Of a stretch of DNA of 64,000 nucleotides, positions 54,761-64,000 are shown one piece after another. This DNA is from Nereocystis luetkeana (Eukaryota; Sar; Phaeophyceae; Laminariales; Laminariaceae), in contig JARUPZ010000021.1 in NCBI GenBank assembly GCA_031213475.1, positions 620,001 through 684,000 of the forward strand. Direction: 5' to 3'. Within the stretch, counting starts at the first letter, position 1. Each line of letters begins with the position of its first letter. The translations under genes and the position numbers were made by a program. Under the pieces are notes generated by a model. That model saw nothing but the letters and a program-made list of their open reading frames with translations, ran no database searches and had not been told where the DNA came from.

Positions 54761-55517
54761 GGCCACGATTCTTTCTCAAGATAACTCTTCTCACAATCTG
54801 ATCACGAAGGCCTTTACGTATGTGGGTTGCGTCGGTCGATTTTGCCTCGGTTTGGTGGCAGTATGCGTGGGATGAATGCCAGGTGGGCCCTCCCGGTGGC
54901 TTATTATATATGGCACCAGGTACCATCCAGGTTCAGTTTGGAGGGCTCAGGCCCGACTGGGATGAGGGTGGCAAGCGGGAGTAGGGACATCTTGTGATTC
55001 TCTTGACTAATTCCTGCGAAGATGTTTGAAGACAAGTTATTAGGGCAAATGGTACTGGTATTCTAGCGCCTCCCTTCGCCAGGACCAGCGAACTACCAGA
55101 AGACTACTGTAGAGGCTGCGATCACTTTGTGAGAAGTACTATTATTACTATTAATACTACTACTGCTTCAAGATGATGCCCTATTCCGAACCCGTTGTTA
55201 CATTGGACTCCTTGTTTTTAAAAAAGTAATTATCGCACTCACAATGCAGTAGTAGTAGTTTTTCTACCGCTAGTACTCCCGGTATACATCTCGCCCGTAC
55301 CAGTATTATCTACCTCGGAGTGTACCCCAGGTTTTGAGAGTACAGTACGACATCCATTCTGTCCAAATCGATGGGTCCCCAGTACATCACACAGCGGTAG
55401 TACGTGGCAATACAACACATACAGCACCTACTGGCTGTGCTTCAGCTGCAGTACTGCTGCTATTCGGGCACTGCTACGCTGCTATTCTGCAGTGTGCCGA
55501 CCTTCGAAAGCTTGTTA

Positions 55518-55640
55518 TGTGTGTGTGTGTTCTTCACATTCAACCGTTCTTTCTACCCGTCGACATCCAGCACAACCAGTGTCCGTGCCGATTCTTCCAT
55601 CCTAGAAGAGATACAAGTTCTGTGGTCACAAAGCTACGCC
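55518..55640 (-). mobile_element. element C, copy 3 (longest)
   Basis: On the minus strand it matches 21075-21189 along its length: TTTGTGACCACAGAACTTGT, CTTCTAGGATGGAAGAATCG, CACGGACACTGGTTGTGCTG, ending in a longer ACAC run. Confidence 0.7.
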
Positions 55641-55739
55641 ACAGAGATACTACGTTGCCACGTGTGCAGTGTGAACTGCAGTGGGCAATGCAAAGCCATG
55701 TCATCATACTAGATACGACAGGCACGACATACGCAATCT

Positions 55740-56340
55740 ATGAAATAGTGAAACGAAAAGAAACAATCAAAGAGAAAACAAAAACAAGGTAGACAAATCG
55801 TAAAAGAAAGAGAAGAAAAATGAAAATAAAATCTAAGAGAAACAATCTGTCGTGCCCCCCCCCCCGCAGGCGAGGTGGCCAACACTTGAAAAAGAACGAG
55901 CTGGAAAAAAGAAGAAATAACAAAAAACACCACTGCTTGTGAACAGAGTAAGACAAAGAACCAAGGAGAAAGTAACAAGGAAAAATAACAAAGGGGAAAT
56001 AACAGGCAGACCAAAGCCCAAAGCACCTTCCAGGTGGCGGCGGCAGCTTGTGGTACGAGTAGTATAGCCAGGTTCTCCCTGCTAATCCGCCTGGTACCTT
56101 GCTACCAAGACTGCCGTCTCCGCCCTGCGTTCGTCAACTATGCCCAGCCCCTTGGCGTCAGACAATACGAGCCGAGCAGAGCAGGTTCGTCTTCCAACCA
56201 CGCCACACGGCTCCTTGAGTACGGCTTATCAATCAGAAAAGGAAGAGGAAGAGAAAAAATGAAATGAAAATCACGGAGAGTCAGCGCAAGAAAGAAAAAA
56301 AAACAAAACTAAAAGAGAAGACAAGGGAAGACCACGTTCG
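55740..56340 (+). repeat. purine tract plus a roughly 300-bp imperfect tandem duplication
   Basis: Two A/G-rich stretches (55740-56015, 56240-56335) each precede a related segment (AGTAGTATAGCCAGGTTCTC / AGTAGTATGGTCATATTCTA ... CCTTGCTACC). It lies just beyond the 3' end of the LINE on the minus strand and could be part of its 3' region. Confidence 0.45.
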
Positions 56341-56390
56341 AGCCAGCTGCACCAGTTGGTAGCACTAGTAGTATGGTCATATTCTACTTC

Positions 56391-57017
56391 CTAGTCGACT
56401 TGGTGCCTTGCTACCCTGTCTGCCATCTCCTTCCTACTTTCGTCTACCGCCGTTTCCCTTCTACCCCTCCTGTTCCCCCCCCTCTCCGCATTCCCTCGGT
56501 CGGGCTTTATGCCACTTCTCCTGTTGCCCCCTCCCCCCCCGTTCCTTTGGGCACCATCCACGGCGGATGCGCGGCGCTGTCTACTCATCTCAGCCTCAGC
56601 CTCGTGCCACCTCACCATGAACCGTTCGGCTGCTTCAAGGATCCCCCGGTACCACTTCCCCACCTTTTTGGCTGCAGTGGACCACAACGCGGTCTCAACT
56701 CCAAACACGAAGGGGGCAACTTCCGTTGACCCTTCGGTGGCTCGGAACTCCCTAAGGTCTTCGACTATGCATCTATGCCAAGTCTTACACTGTCCGCCTG
56801 GTCTCGGGTTCTCCCCACCAGCTATCGTCCCGAGCATTACCCGATTGGGTAATCGCTCCTTGCTTTGCCGTGCCACGCCCCCCGCAAAGAAGAGCCGCCG
56901 TTTACGAATGGTCGTTTCGATGCTCTCGCGACGTGTCATCTTGAGGGCCTTCGCGTACGAGAGGGTGGCATGGTCAGTACGAAGTCGGCGCTGGAAGCCA
57001 ATGACTCGCAACAGGAC
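56391..57017 (-). pseudogene. non-LTR retrotransposon (LINE) ORF2 C-terminus, truncated
   Basis: Minus-strand frame with the post-reverse-transcriptase tail of LINE polyproteins: LLRVIGFQRRLRTDHATLSY, then SIETTIRKRRLFFAGGVARQ, RLPNRVMLGTIAGGENPRPG, a KTWHRCIVEDLREF block and an Arg/Gly-rich end with a stop at 56391. No reverse-transcriptase core or endonuclease lies upstream, because the frame runs into unrelated repeats at 57020. This is therefore a 5'-truncated, dead insertion, the usual outcome of LINE retroposition. The reading frame is intact over roughly 208 codons, which suggests a fairly recent insertion. Confidence 0.75.
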
Positions 57018-57049
57018 TGTTATACAGAGTTTTATATCCCTCTGTAGGG

Positions 57050-57235
57050 ACGGCAATACCGGCACTATGATGGCGGCAACCGGCACTATGATGGCGGCAA
57101 CCGGCACTATGATGGCGGCAACCGGCACTATGATCACTCCGCACACTATCAATACCACACCGGTAAATCCCATCTGTGCCAAGCGACCGGCACTATGTAT
57201 AACCGGCAGTACTCGACCGGCACTATAGAGGGACC
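57050..57235 (+). repeat. CCGGCACTATA dispersed repeat, copy 3, with a 22-bp tandem
   Basis: Four CCGGCACTATGATGGCGGCAA-type units (57058-57123), then CACACTATCAATACCACACC and CCATCTGTGCCAAGCGACC exactly as in copy 1 (6946-7140). Confidence 0.7.
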
Positions 57236-57280
57236 ACGACCACTGCTGTACCAGGTACGGAGTACAGACCCGTGGTACTA

Positions 57281-57378
57281 TTAACCCTTTTAGAACCGCA
57301 GTCCCGTTTTGGGGACAAAACCATCCAAATTCTAAGTGGTTTGTCCCCAAAACGGGACTGCGGTCCTAAAAGGGTTAA
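57281..57378. mobile_element. family B hairpin MITE, consensus-like
   Basis: TTAACCCTTTTAGAACCGCAG to CTGCGGTCCTAAAAGGGTTAA. Nearly every arm base pairs; the loop is CATCCAAATTCTAAGTGG. Confidence 0.9.
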
Positions 57379-58923
57379 CAAGGCCACGATAGGAGATGGC
57401 ACCTATTCATATTTTTCCAAGGATCATTGTTTTGAAACAACCAACTTTGTGAAACATTGTAAGCGAAGCCCTGTACCACGACGACACACGGATATATCTG
57501 GGTGTTCGCGATGAATCCGCTTTGGTTTGGTTTGGTTAGAGAAAAGAGAAATGTTAAAAATCGACACACGTGGGGAGCTATTGTTTGCTGATTGGTGAAA
57601 GAGGCGAATGAGGAGGTTCTCCGTTTGCTGAACTAATTCACAGAGTTACCGAAACCCAATATTACTTCAAAGCAAAGGTGTCAGGAGACGGCACTTCTAC
57701 CCCTTGACGGACGGGGTCAAGGCAAATGCCTTGACGGACGTGCCTTGACGGCAAAACCCGGGGACATCAAGTAAAAATCCACGTTTTGGAAAACGCCTGC
57801 CCAAATTTTTGAAAACCTGTATTTTCCTTGTTGGGTTTTTTTTCCGCCTTTTTTTCCCCCGCGTTCGGAGTTCAGATCTACGGCAAGTATACTGGTACAT
57901 TACGAGCAACGAGCAACATAGCACTATCCTCGTATCTTCTTGCTCCTTCATGATGTGTTCGTGTTGGTCGCGTTTCGCATTCACTATTAACAGTCTTTTC
58001 GCTTTGCGCTAATAGCCGCTTCCCTGTCGATCGCCGCATCAAACACGATTGGTTACACGTTCTGAACTTGAATCAAGCGACCGAAAAGCCAGCATCCAGT
58101 CATTTTGGTACTTCTCACAGATTTGCAGTACACCTATCTGTCTATGTCCGCCTCGGCAGCGCTGCTGCTACTACTGCTGTGCTGTGCTGGTGCTCTGGGG
58201 CTGGTACGCAGCACGCAGCAGGCACCTACAGCACAAAAAAACAATAACATGGGGGTTTCCACATAGATAATGAGGCGTTTTTCTAGCGGGGATATGATCG
58301 ATGCGTCTAGACGGATGGAAACACCTTGACGGACGTACTTGACTGACTGACGGCTTGACGGTTGCCTGTCCCCTGACATCTTTGCTCCAAAGGAGTTCAA
58401 AAACGTCATGTTGGTCACTTTGTTTCCCCCACCGCAACCAGTATTTTTTTTTCGGTTGGGATTTCTATTATTTACCTGATATACCAGGTACCAGTGAATT
58501 AAAAAAAAAAATCTTGAAAAAGTTCGTCAGCCGTGAGTTCAAGCGATCGGTCGATACTCAACTTTGCAAGCTGCGTGATAACCGTTCGCGCGTTTTCCAC
58601 TGTTTCCCCCGTGATTTACTACTGGCGGGTGACTCCCCTGGATGCTATGCATTTGTAAAATTATTATTATTTTGCAAGTCTGTCCCAAAATATAAGGATT
58701 TTTTGTATATTAATACTGAATACAATCGGCCCATATGTTTCGGGACAGAGTGGTAGTAGGCATGAAACAGGCCACAAGAAACCCGACCGCTCCAATTTTT
58801 CCGCGAGCACCCAATATGCGGTAGGAAATCTATTAATAGGTTTATGTACGTGTATGGATCGTACTATGGCCGCCGCGTATAGACGGTAACATCCCCGTGC
58901 TCATATCCTCGTTACTTTTGCAG
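57379..58923. other. intronic DNA with CTTGACGG word clusters
   Basis: CTTGACGG occurs repeatedly at 57703-57750 and 58312-58360. The remainder shows no exon. TACCAGGTA lies at 58492. Confidence 0.45.
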
Positions 58924-59124
58924 GTGTCCCCACTGCCCCAGACAAAAAAGCCGAAACTTATGGGAAAGCTCGTTGCGGCCGCGCTTCCCATGAAAGCCGG
59001 CACGGCGACTTCGTCGGCAGCTTCAAAGTCGACGGTTTCAAAAGCGGCGGTTTCGAAAACGGCGGTTTCAAAAAATGGTTCCGGTTCGGCGAATGGTGCC
59101 AACGGGGGAGCCGTTGAAAAGGAG
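58924..59124 (+). CDS. second exon of the 49,142 gene (67 codons)
   Basis: Follows GTTACTTTTGCAG in phase 0. Reads VSPLPQTKKPKLMGKLVAAA, then a Ser/Lys/Thr-rich repeat of about eight residues (SKSTVSKAAVSKTAVSKNGS) and ANGGAVEKE, ending GAG|GTATTT. The frame on the other strand is Phe/Pro shadow. The short basic N-part could be a nuclear localisation or docking peptide. An alternative donor is GTATGG at 59167, in which case a hydrophobic stretch would be added; I prefer the earlier site because it joins in phase with the next exon. Confidence 0.55.
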
Positions 59125-59254
59125 GTATTTTTTTTGTTCCGTATTGATTTGATTTATTTGTTTGTAGGTATGGGAATATGTACGGTGGCCAGATGAAGTC
59201 GTTGAGGAACGGCATACAATTCGATTAGAGTTTTTTACCGCTTCTTCCGTGATT

Positions 59255-59410
59255 TGGTCTGATCGGCTCAGGATCAGGGTCAGGGTTGGGATTGCCCTGA
59301 TTGATTTAGGGTTAGCTTTGCTCTGATTGGCTGAGGGTAAGCGTTGCTCTGATTGGCTGAGGGTTAGGGTTGCTCTGATTGGCTTAGGGGTAGGGTTGGG
59401 GTTAATATTT
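59255..59410. repeat. interstitial TTAGGG-like repeat
   Basis: TTAGGGTT and TGAGGGTTAGGG words embedded in a roughly 30-bp unit (TTGCTCTGATTGGCTKAGGG), at least four times. It lies inside the intron between exons 2 and 3. Confidence 0.75.
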
Positions 59411-59667
59411 GTGTTAATTATATCCGTTTCGTGCATAGTGTGTTGACCGTTTTCTCGAAAAAGTGGTAAAGCAGCCCTCCACAATATATAGAACCGTCTT
59501 TTTTTTTTTTTGGTCGCATGGTTGTATGTTGACGTCGAGGTTGGTGTTTTTTTTAGAGGTGTTGAGGTTGGTGTCAATTGCTCTGGCTGAAGTTGCTATT
59601 CACATCAATGGCAATGTTGGACTTTATGTTGAAGTTGATGGTAATGTTGCAGTTTGTGGTGTAGTTC

Positions 59668-59722
59668 TCCTCCCTCCCTCCCTCCCTCCCTCCCTCCCTC
59701 CCTCCCTCCCTCCCTCCCTCCC
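59668..59722. repeat. (CCCT)n microsatellite
   Basis: About 13 CCCT units. It gives a false Pro-Ser repeat in one frame. Confidence 0.95.
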
Positions 59723-59900
59723 CTCCCCCCACGTTGACGATTTCTTATCCCTTCCTTCACCCTCTCTTCTCCCTTTTTCTTTCTATTTTTCTTTTCGCGA
59801 ACCGCCTGTACGCTTGCGGCTGCACGTACGTATGGATGTCTCTTGTGTGTGCATACATACATCCGCTGGAAACGAACCAAAATTGCGCGATCAAACACAG

Positions 59901-60483
59901 GACGCAGCTCCGCCTTCCAAGTTACCTGGAAACCCTTCAGATCCCGATGATGCCGTCGATGCAGCGGCGGCCCCAGCGGCGGCACGAGCACCAGCGGCGG
60001 TGGCAGCGAAAGGAGGGGGGGCGGGAGGGGTAGAAAAGGAGGGGAATATTTCACCCAGCCCCCCCCCAGTGAATGGCGGAGGGGCCGGACAAGCTAAGGG
60101 GGCTGCAGGAGGCGGTGGTGGCAAGGGGAAGGGGGCGGAGACCGGGGCTGGAGCTGGGGTGGGGGGAAACGGAGCCCCCCAGGCAGGCGGTGGGGAGGGG
60201 GGGGGCATGCACCAGCCGCAGATGGGAGGGATGGGAATGCAGAGCAGCAATGGAATGGCCATGGGGATGAGTTTGGGCGGTGGGAGCAATATGGGGGTGG
60301 TGGGGCAAGATGGTATGGTTGGGTTTGGTGGGAGATATGGCGGGCCCGCGATGGGGATGGGGGGGGGTGGGGGGAGGATGCCTCCGGGAATGGGGATGCC
60401 CCCGGGCATGGGGATGCCTCCGGGTATGGGGATGCCACCGGGTATGGGGATGCCTCCGGGTATGAGGATGGGGATGGGTCCAG
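59901..60483 (+). CDS. third exon: Ala/Gly-rich with a Met-Pro-Pro-Gly repeat
   Basis: Starts after CAAACACAG in phase 0 and reads DAAPPSKLPGNPSDPDDAVD, then Ala-rich, Gly/Lys-rich and Gly/Met-rich parts (MHQPQMGGMGMQSSNGMAMG, GQDGMVGFGGRYGGPAMGMG). It ends with five tandem six-residue repeats of the type MPPGMG (18-bp DNA unit, about 60378-60465). The donor is CCAG|GTGAGA at 60484, phase 1, so the gene continues. Met/Gly/Pro-rich tails of this kind occur in spliceosomal and other RNA-binding proteins; that is analogy only. The 18-bp unit is nearly identical between repeats, hinting at recent expansion. Confidence 0.6.
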
Positions 60484-60639
60484 GTGAGATAGCCATTTTT
60501 TTCTGCTGCGCAAATTGTTCTCAAGTCTAACTCTAAGTACTGTACGTCATACCTCTGGCAGTATATCATTTTTTCCTACTGCTGTACGTCATGGTTCGGG
60601 GTGTGAGGGCAGGTAGACATTCCCGCTTTGTACCTGGTA

Positions 60640-60835
60640 GGGTCTAGCATCACGCTGCCGGGTGGAAGCAGTATAAACTACTTCATCCATAGAGGCACGA
60701 AGTAGCACGTGTTTCTCCTGGGCTGGGGTCAGCACTAAACAGATCCTGCAAGGCATCTCAGGACGGCAGGTTAGGGGATCCAGATGACCTACCTACTGCA
60801 GGCAGATTAGGCATTTTGATATGTCCGATCTGTGT
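60640..60835 (+). repeat. family E repeat, diverged copy
   Basis: TCACGCTGCCGGGTGGAAGC, AACAGATCCTGCAAGGCATC, GATATGTCCGATCTGTGTGG. It starts next to a TACCTGGTA (60631). Confidence 0.5.
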
Positions 60836-61239
60836 GGCGGCTTGGTCTCGAGACATGGGTGTACTGCTGTCGTCACCGCCGACAAAGGACTCAACTCGAG
60901 TAATTTTAGGTAACAAAAATGGGTCAACTCAAATTCCAAGTAGCAAACATGAGTCAAGCCTAGTTTCAAGTATTTTGCCCCCAAAGACGTGTGCAGGGTG
61001 TGCAGGGTGCACTTTCAAAGGAGACGACCTTTTTTTTTCGTTGCTACGTACCTGGTACGTGCCAGGTACCAGGCACGTTTTTATTCTTCCAAAAGAAAGC
61101 CCCAATGCGACATATAATATGGGATTTTTGGTCTATTTTCGTGAAGGTGGGATTTGTAATTGAATGCTGGGTCTTTGCACCATATACACTGCAGTTACTA
61201 CTACGGTAGCTATGGAACTATCGCACTAGGGTGATAGAT

Positions 61240-61390
61240 TAACACCCCCCCTCGGAGGAAAGTCCACGGTGATTCTCTCGAAAACGAGGAGAGCGCAAAC
61301 GCCGAGCGGTGCGATCCCCATAGAACGGCCTTGACGAGATATTTCCAAAGGCCGCCCTTGGTTGATGTTTGTGTGCACTCCTTCCCCGAA
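61240..61390 (+). repeat. dispersed repeat L, copy 2
   Basis: GCGCAAACGCCGAGCGG, CCCATAGAACGGCCTTGACGAGAT and AAAGGCCGCCCTTGGTTG, parallel to 39140-39330. Confidence 0.45.
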
Positions 61391-61407
61391 CCCGCTTTTC
61401 TTTTTTA

Positions 61408-61506
61408 TCAGTAGTGCTGCAGTCTCTTCAGGCCAGTTTTTGTGGACAAACTACCTAGAATTTGAGTCGTTTGTCCCGAAGATGGGACTGCGGTGCTAGA
61501 AGGGTT
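61408..61506. mobile_element. degenerate family B MITE
   Basis: GCAGTCTCTTCAGGCCAGTTTTTGTGGAC ... GTTTGTCCCGAAGATGGGACTGCGG; terminal TTAA lost. Confidence 0.55.
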
Positions 61507-61675
61507 GCGTTCCAACCTGAAGGAAACCGGCTCGGAAATTCCATCCCTGGGTGTGTGTGTCATCTTCGTGCAGCAGAGGTGTTACACGGCGGTACATACT
61601 GCCTGGTATACCGTGTAACCCCTACTAGCCTTGACCTCAACGTTCCTCCAGCGCTCAATTTTGCCTTTTGGAGCA

Positions 61676-61753
61676 AACTACAGTCCCGCTTTCGGGGGCA
61701 AGCCACTCTAATTCGAAGTAGTTTGGTCCCCAAAACGGGACTGCGGTCCTAAC
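61676..61753. mobile_element. family B MITE, ends missing
   Basis: CAGTCCCGCTTTCGGGGGCAAGCCACTC ... AGTTTGGTCCCCAAAACGGGACTGCGGTCC. Confidence 0.65.
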
Positions 61754-61802
61754 AGTCTGTGAAAAGGCCTCTCGGGACACGAGAGGGGAAGCTTGACGAC
61801 AG

Positions 61803-62058
61803 CAAGTGACGATGCGGTCTGCACCGATCACCGCATGATTCGCGAAGGATACGAAGTTGATGTCCAGACTGCAATGGTTGAGTCCTTGCTACAATGGTTG
61901 AAAGCAAGAGCCGTACGACAAGGGGGCGGGGCAGCACAATGCTACCCGTTTCCTACGTACTCGGGGACTGTTGATGACCAACTCAAACTTATAGATAGAT
62001 ATATATACAATCCTTCGCGGCGGCTGAAAGCGAAGCATTCGCTTCCGATTCCGTCTTG
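61803..62058 (+). CDS. possible exon, unrecognised
   Basis: A 2-nt start after ACGACAG would match the phase-1 end of the exon at 60483. The frame reads SDDAVCTDHRMIREGYEVDV, then QTAMVESLLQWLKARAVRQG and YSGTVDDQLKLIDRYI, stopping at 62057-62059. The composition is protein-like, with a plausible helix. However, the acceptor lacks a pyrimidine tract and the region downstream is repeat-like, so this is uncertain. Confidence 0.25.
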
Positions 62059-62059
62059 A

Positions 62060-64000
62060 ATTTAGTCTGGGATGCCAGACGCCTTTCGCTTTCCTGGCTT
62101 CGTGCTTGCTTTTTCGGCCGCTTTCCTCGATGGTCGCGCTCGCTTGCCGGGCTCCGACGGGTGTTCTCCCGTGCGCGCGTCTCGGAGTCTCGCGCCACCG
62201 ACGAGCGCGGCGACCCCGGACTCGAAGGGTCTTCGCTGGGGCGAGGAGACACGGACGTTCGGTTTTCTTTGATCCTGGAGATTTGTTTCGTTGTTGCTGC
62301 TCCGCGAAGAGCTTCTTGTGACAGGCTCGATCTTAGCTTTTACTCGCAGCGTTCGATCTCTCGGCCTTGCTGGTGCTATATACCGCTTTGCTTACCCCGA
62401 ACTCAAAGGAATATTGCTGGGACGAGAAGGCACGGAGGTTCTACTTGCTGCTGTTGCTACGAGTACTGCCCATGTCATTGGCAGTACCTCGCGGTTGTTC
62501 TGTGTTGCCGATCGATATCAGGTATCAATACACTGCTCATGCTCGCAGCATCTCGGGGGATTTTTTGTTGGTGCGCGTTGACAGTCCCGGCATCCTTGTA
62601 TTTCAAGATGTAAAATATCCAAGGGTCGATTTTTGTTTGGAAGACTTTTTATTGGTACACGTGGGCAGTCGTGTATCCAGGATCTGAACGATTTACGGGT
62701 TAAGTTCGTTCGGAGTTCGGAGGATTTGTTTTTTTGTACGAGTACGCGTTGGCAGTCACGTACCGACCCCCGATGCATCGGAGGGTATCACACGTACTCA
62801 TGGTCGTACATGATCGGACTGTCTATACTGCTGCAAGGTCTGATCTCTGGTGGAGGAAAAGAGATACGAGTGCTATTAATATGATGCTATACAGTAGCAG
62901 CAGCGCAGCAGTAGTTCAGAGGCGTTCTACTTCGAAGATGTTCAAAGCAAAACCAAATACCCATAACGAGCGCGGCCGATGAGCGTGTCTGAAGTGTCAC
63001 GCAGCTTCCATTGTTGATGAGTTTCAACCACTCAATCGGTCATACTCACACCAGACGTTTTTCGCTTTGAAAAAAAATAATATCAAGTTCGCCTTACGTA
63101 CTGTTTTCTGGTGAAATACACGTCAAGTTATTTCGGCGAGCACTACTGGAGGTAATCGAGGGTTCGAAACTGCTCGCTCCCGCTGCGAGTACTCGCAGTA
63201 TCTCGGGGTTCTGTGCTGCTGTGGATATTGTGCTGCGTGTGCTTCACGTATATCCAACCTGAATATTTCGAATTCTGCCTATGTTAGCAATGTACTTTGC
63301 GGTTGTCAGGTTGTTGTTCTGTTTTGCCGATCGATATCAGGTACCAGGTATTAGGTATCAGGTGTTCGATACTGCTCATACTCGCAGCATATCGGGTTAT
63401 ATAGTGCGATTGCTGCCTGTGGCCATGATTGAGTATTTCATATAGATAATGCGCGTATACGTACTGGTGCCGTACGCGTAACGCGTCCTGTACTCGCAGT
63501 AATTTGGGCGGATACTGCAAGCTGACATGCTGTCTGCTACGATGCTGCTCCTGCTGCTGCTTCAGTGCTGCTGATGGTGTTGTGGCTGCACACAGCAGCA
63601 GCAGAAGAAGCGGTGCTGTTGTGCTGCTGCTGCTCCTGCTGCTATCGCTTCATGTGAAAATGAGAGGCCATATCTCCTGCACAAGCCCCGTTGGCGGTAG
63701 GTACTACAGCCCGCCGTAGATAGGTGTGATACTTCGGCGTGGGTATGGGGTACTTGGCAGCTGGGCAGATAAAGGGCGTCAGAACTGTATGAAGGGCATC
63801 AGTACTGTATGAAATATTATAGACGCAGGCGTACGCTGCAACGAAACGCCCGCGAACACCTCTATATTCGGACCCCAGGTGCAGACCAAAGGCAGATCAA
63901 CTGTGTATGGTGCTGTACCGGAAGATTATGATAGACACGAGAACAGACTCTTAAAGTACGAAGATCTATTCCGAGCCCGAACCGAGGAAATCGACCGACA
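62060..64000. other. repeat-rich end region, no gene supported
   Basis: Contains CTCGCAGYATCTCGGGG-type words (62455-63500) related to the array at 44740-45440, CAG/CTG runs near 63530-63640 and a TACCAGGTA at 63352. Ser/Arg-rich minus-strand frames at 61989-62252 are not convincing. Confidence 0.4.

Larger units (their letters stand above)
49328..58923 (+). other. 9.6-kb transposon-filled intron
   Basis: Starts GTGTGTGTCG and ends CGTTACTTTTGCAG. Holds a 31-bp direct duplication (49533-49595), nested elements H, I and G (49945-53133), family A, C, E and B copies, an 8-bp satellite, a LINE tail and a CCGGCACTAT repeat. Intermediate exons cannot be excluded. Confidence 0.5.

Noticed and set aside
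61989..62252. Ser/Arg-rich minus-strand frame resembling an RS domain
   Set aside because: No splice sites or start context; the opposite strand is equally open.
1..64000. Integrated large DNA virus, plasmid-like or bacterial segment
   Set aside because: No capsid, polymerase or dense intronless gene cluster was seen; all coding pieces are short spliced exons.

Overview
The window is nuclear DNA of a eukaryote with a loose, repeat-loaded genome and a few short exons set far apart. There is no operon, rRNA gene, convincing tRNA or bacterial-type signal. The best guess is a stramenopile alga, most likely brown-alga-like. Reasons: an RWP-RK factor with Ala/Gln/Gly-rich tails, GT-AG introns of about 1 to 10 kb with GTGAGT-type donors, TTAGGG-like internal repeats, and Ty3-type and LINE remnants among several short DNA-transposon families. 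This is inference; no marker gene fixes the lineage.

Layout. 0-5.8 kb: a tRNA-derived SINE-like element, then two phase-compatible + strand exons (3961-4143, 5188-5374) of a protein with a cyclic-nucleotide-binding-like fold, followed by a polypurine tract. 6-12 kb: satellite DNA and several copies of a TA-flanked MITE (family A). 12.3-12.9 kb: the first exon of an unrecognised + strand gene. 13-26 kb: MITE-dense DNA with nested insertions of family A and a TTAA-flanked hairpin MITE (family B). 26.8 kb: a good terminal exon of unknown identity. 28.7 kb: a possible first exon. 30-35 kb: a KpnI/SmaI-site minisatellite and a decayed Ty3/gypsy polyprotein.

41-60.5 kb is the best genic part. An RWP-RK transcription-factor gene on the - strand (exons 48588-48184 and 42721-41174, 650 aa) is head to head with a + strand gene (exons 49142-49327, 58924-59124, 59901-60483, continuing). 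They share an intergenic space of 553 bp. The first introns of both (5.5 kb and 9.6 kb) are filled with transposons, including a nested PIF/Harbinger-like cluster at 49.9-53.1 kb and a LINE tail at 56.4-57.0 kb. 60.5-64 kb holds repeats and one possible exon.

The most unusual signal is a 9-mer, TACCWGGTA. By eye it occurs about 44 times, against roughly 0.5 expected at uniform base composition. In several transposon copies it sits exactly where other copies have a plain TA. The proposed reading is a footprint left by an unseen TA-targeting (mariner-like) element. Exon joins were chosen by splice motifs and reading-frame phase only; no alignment or transcript was available.
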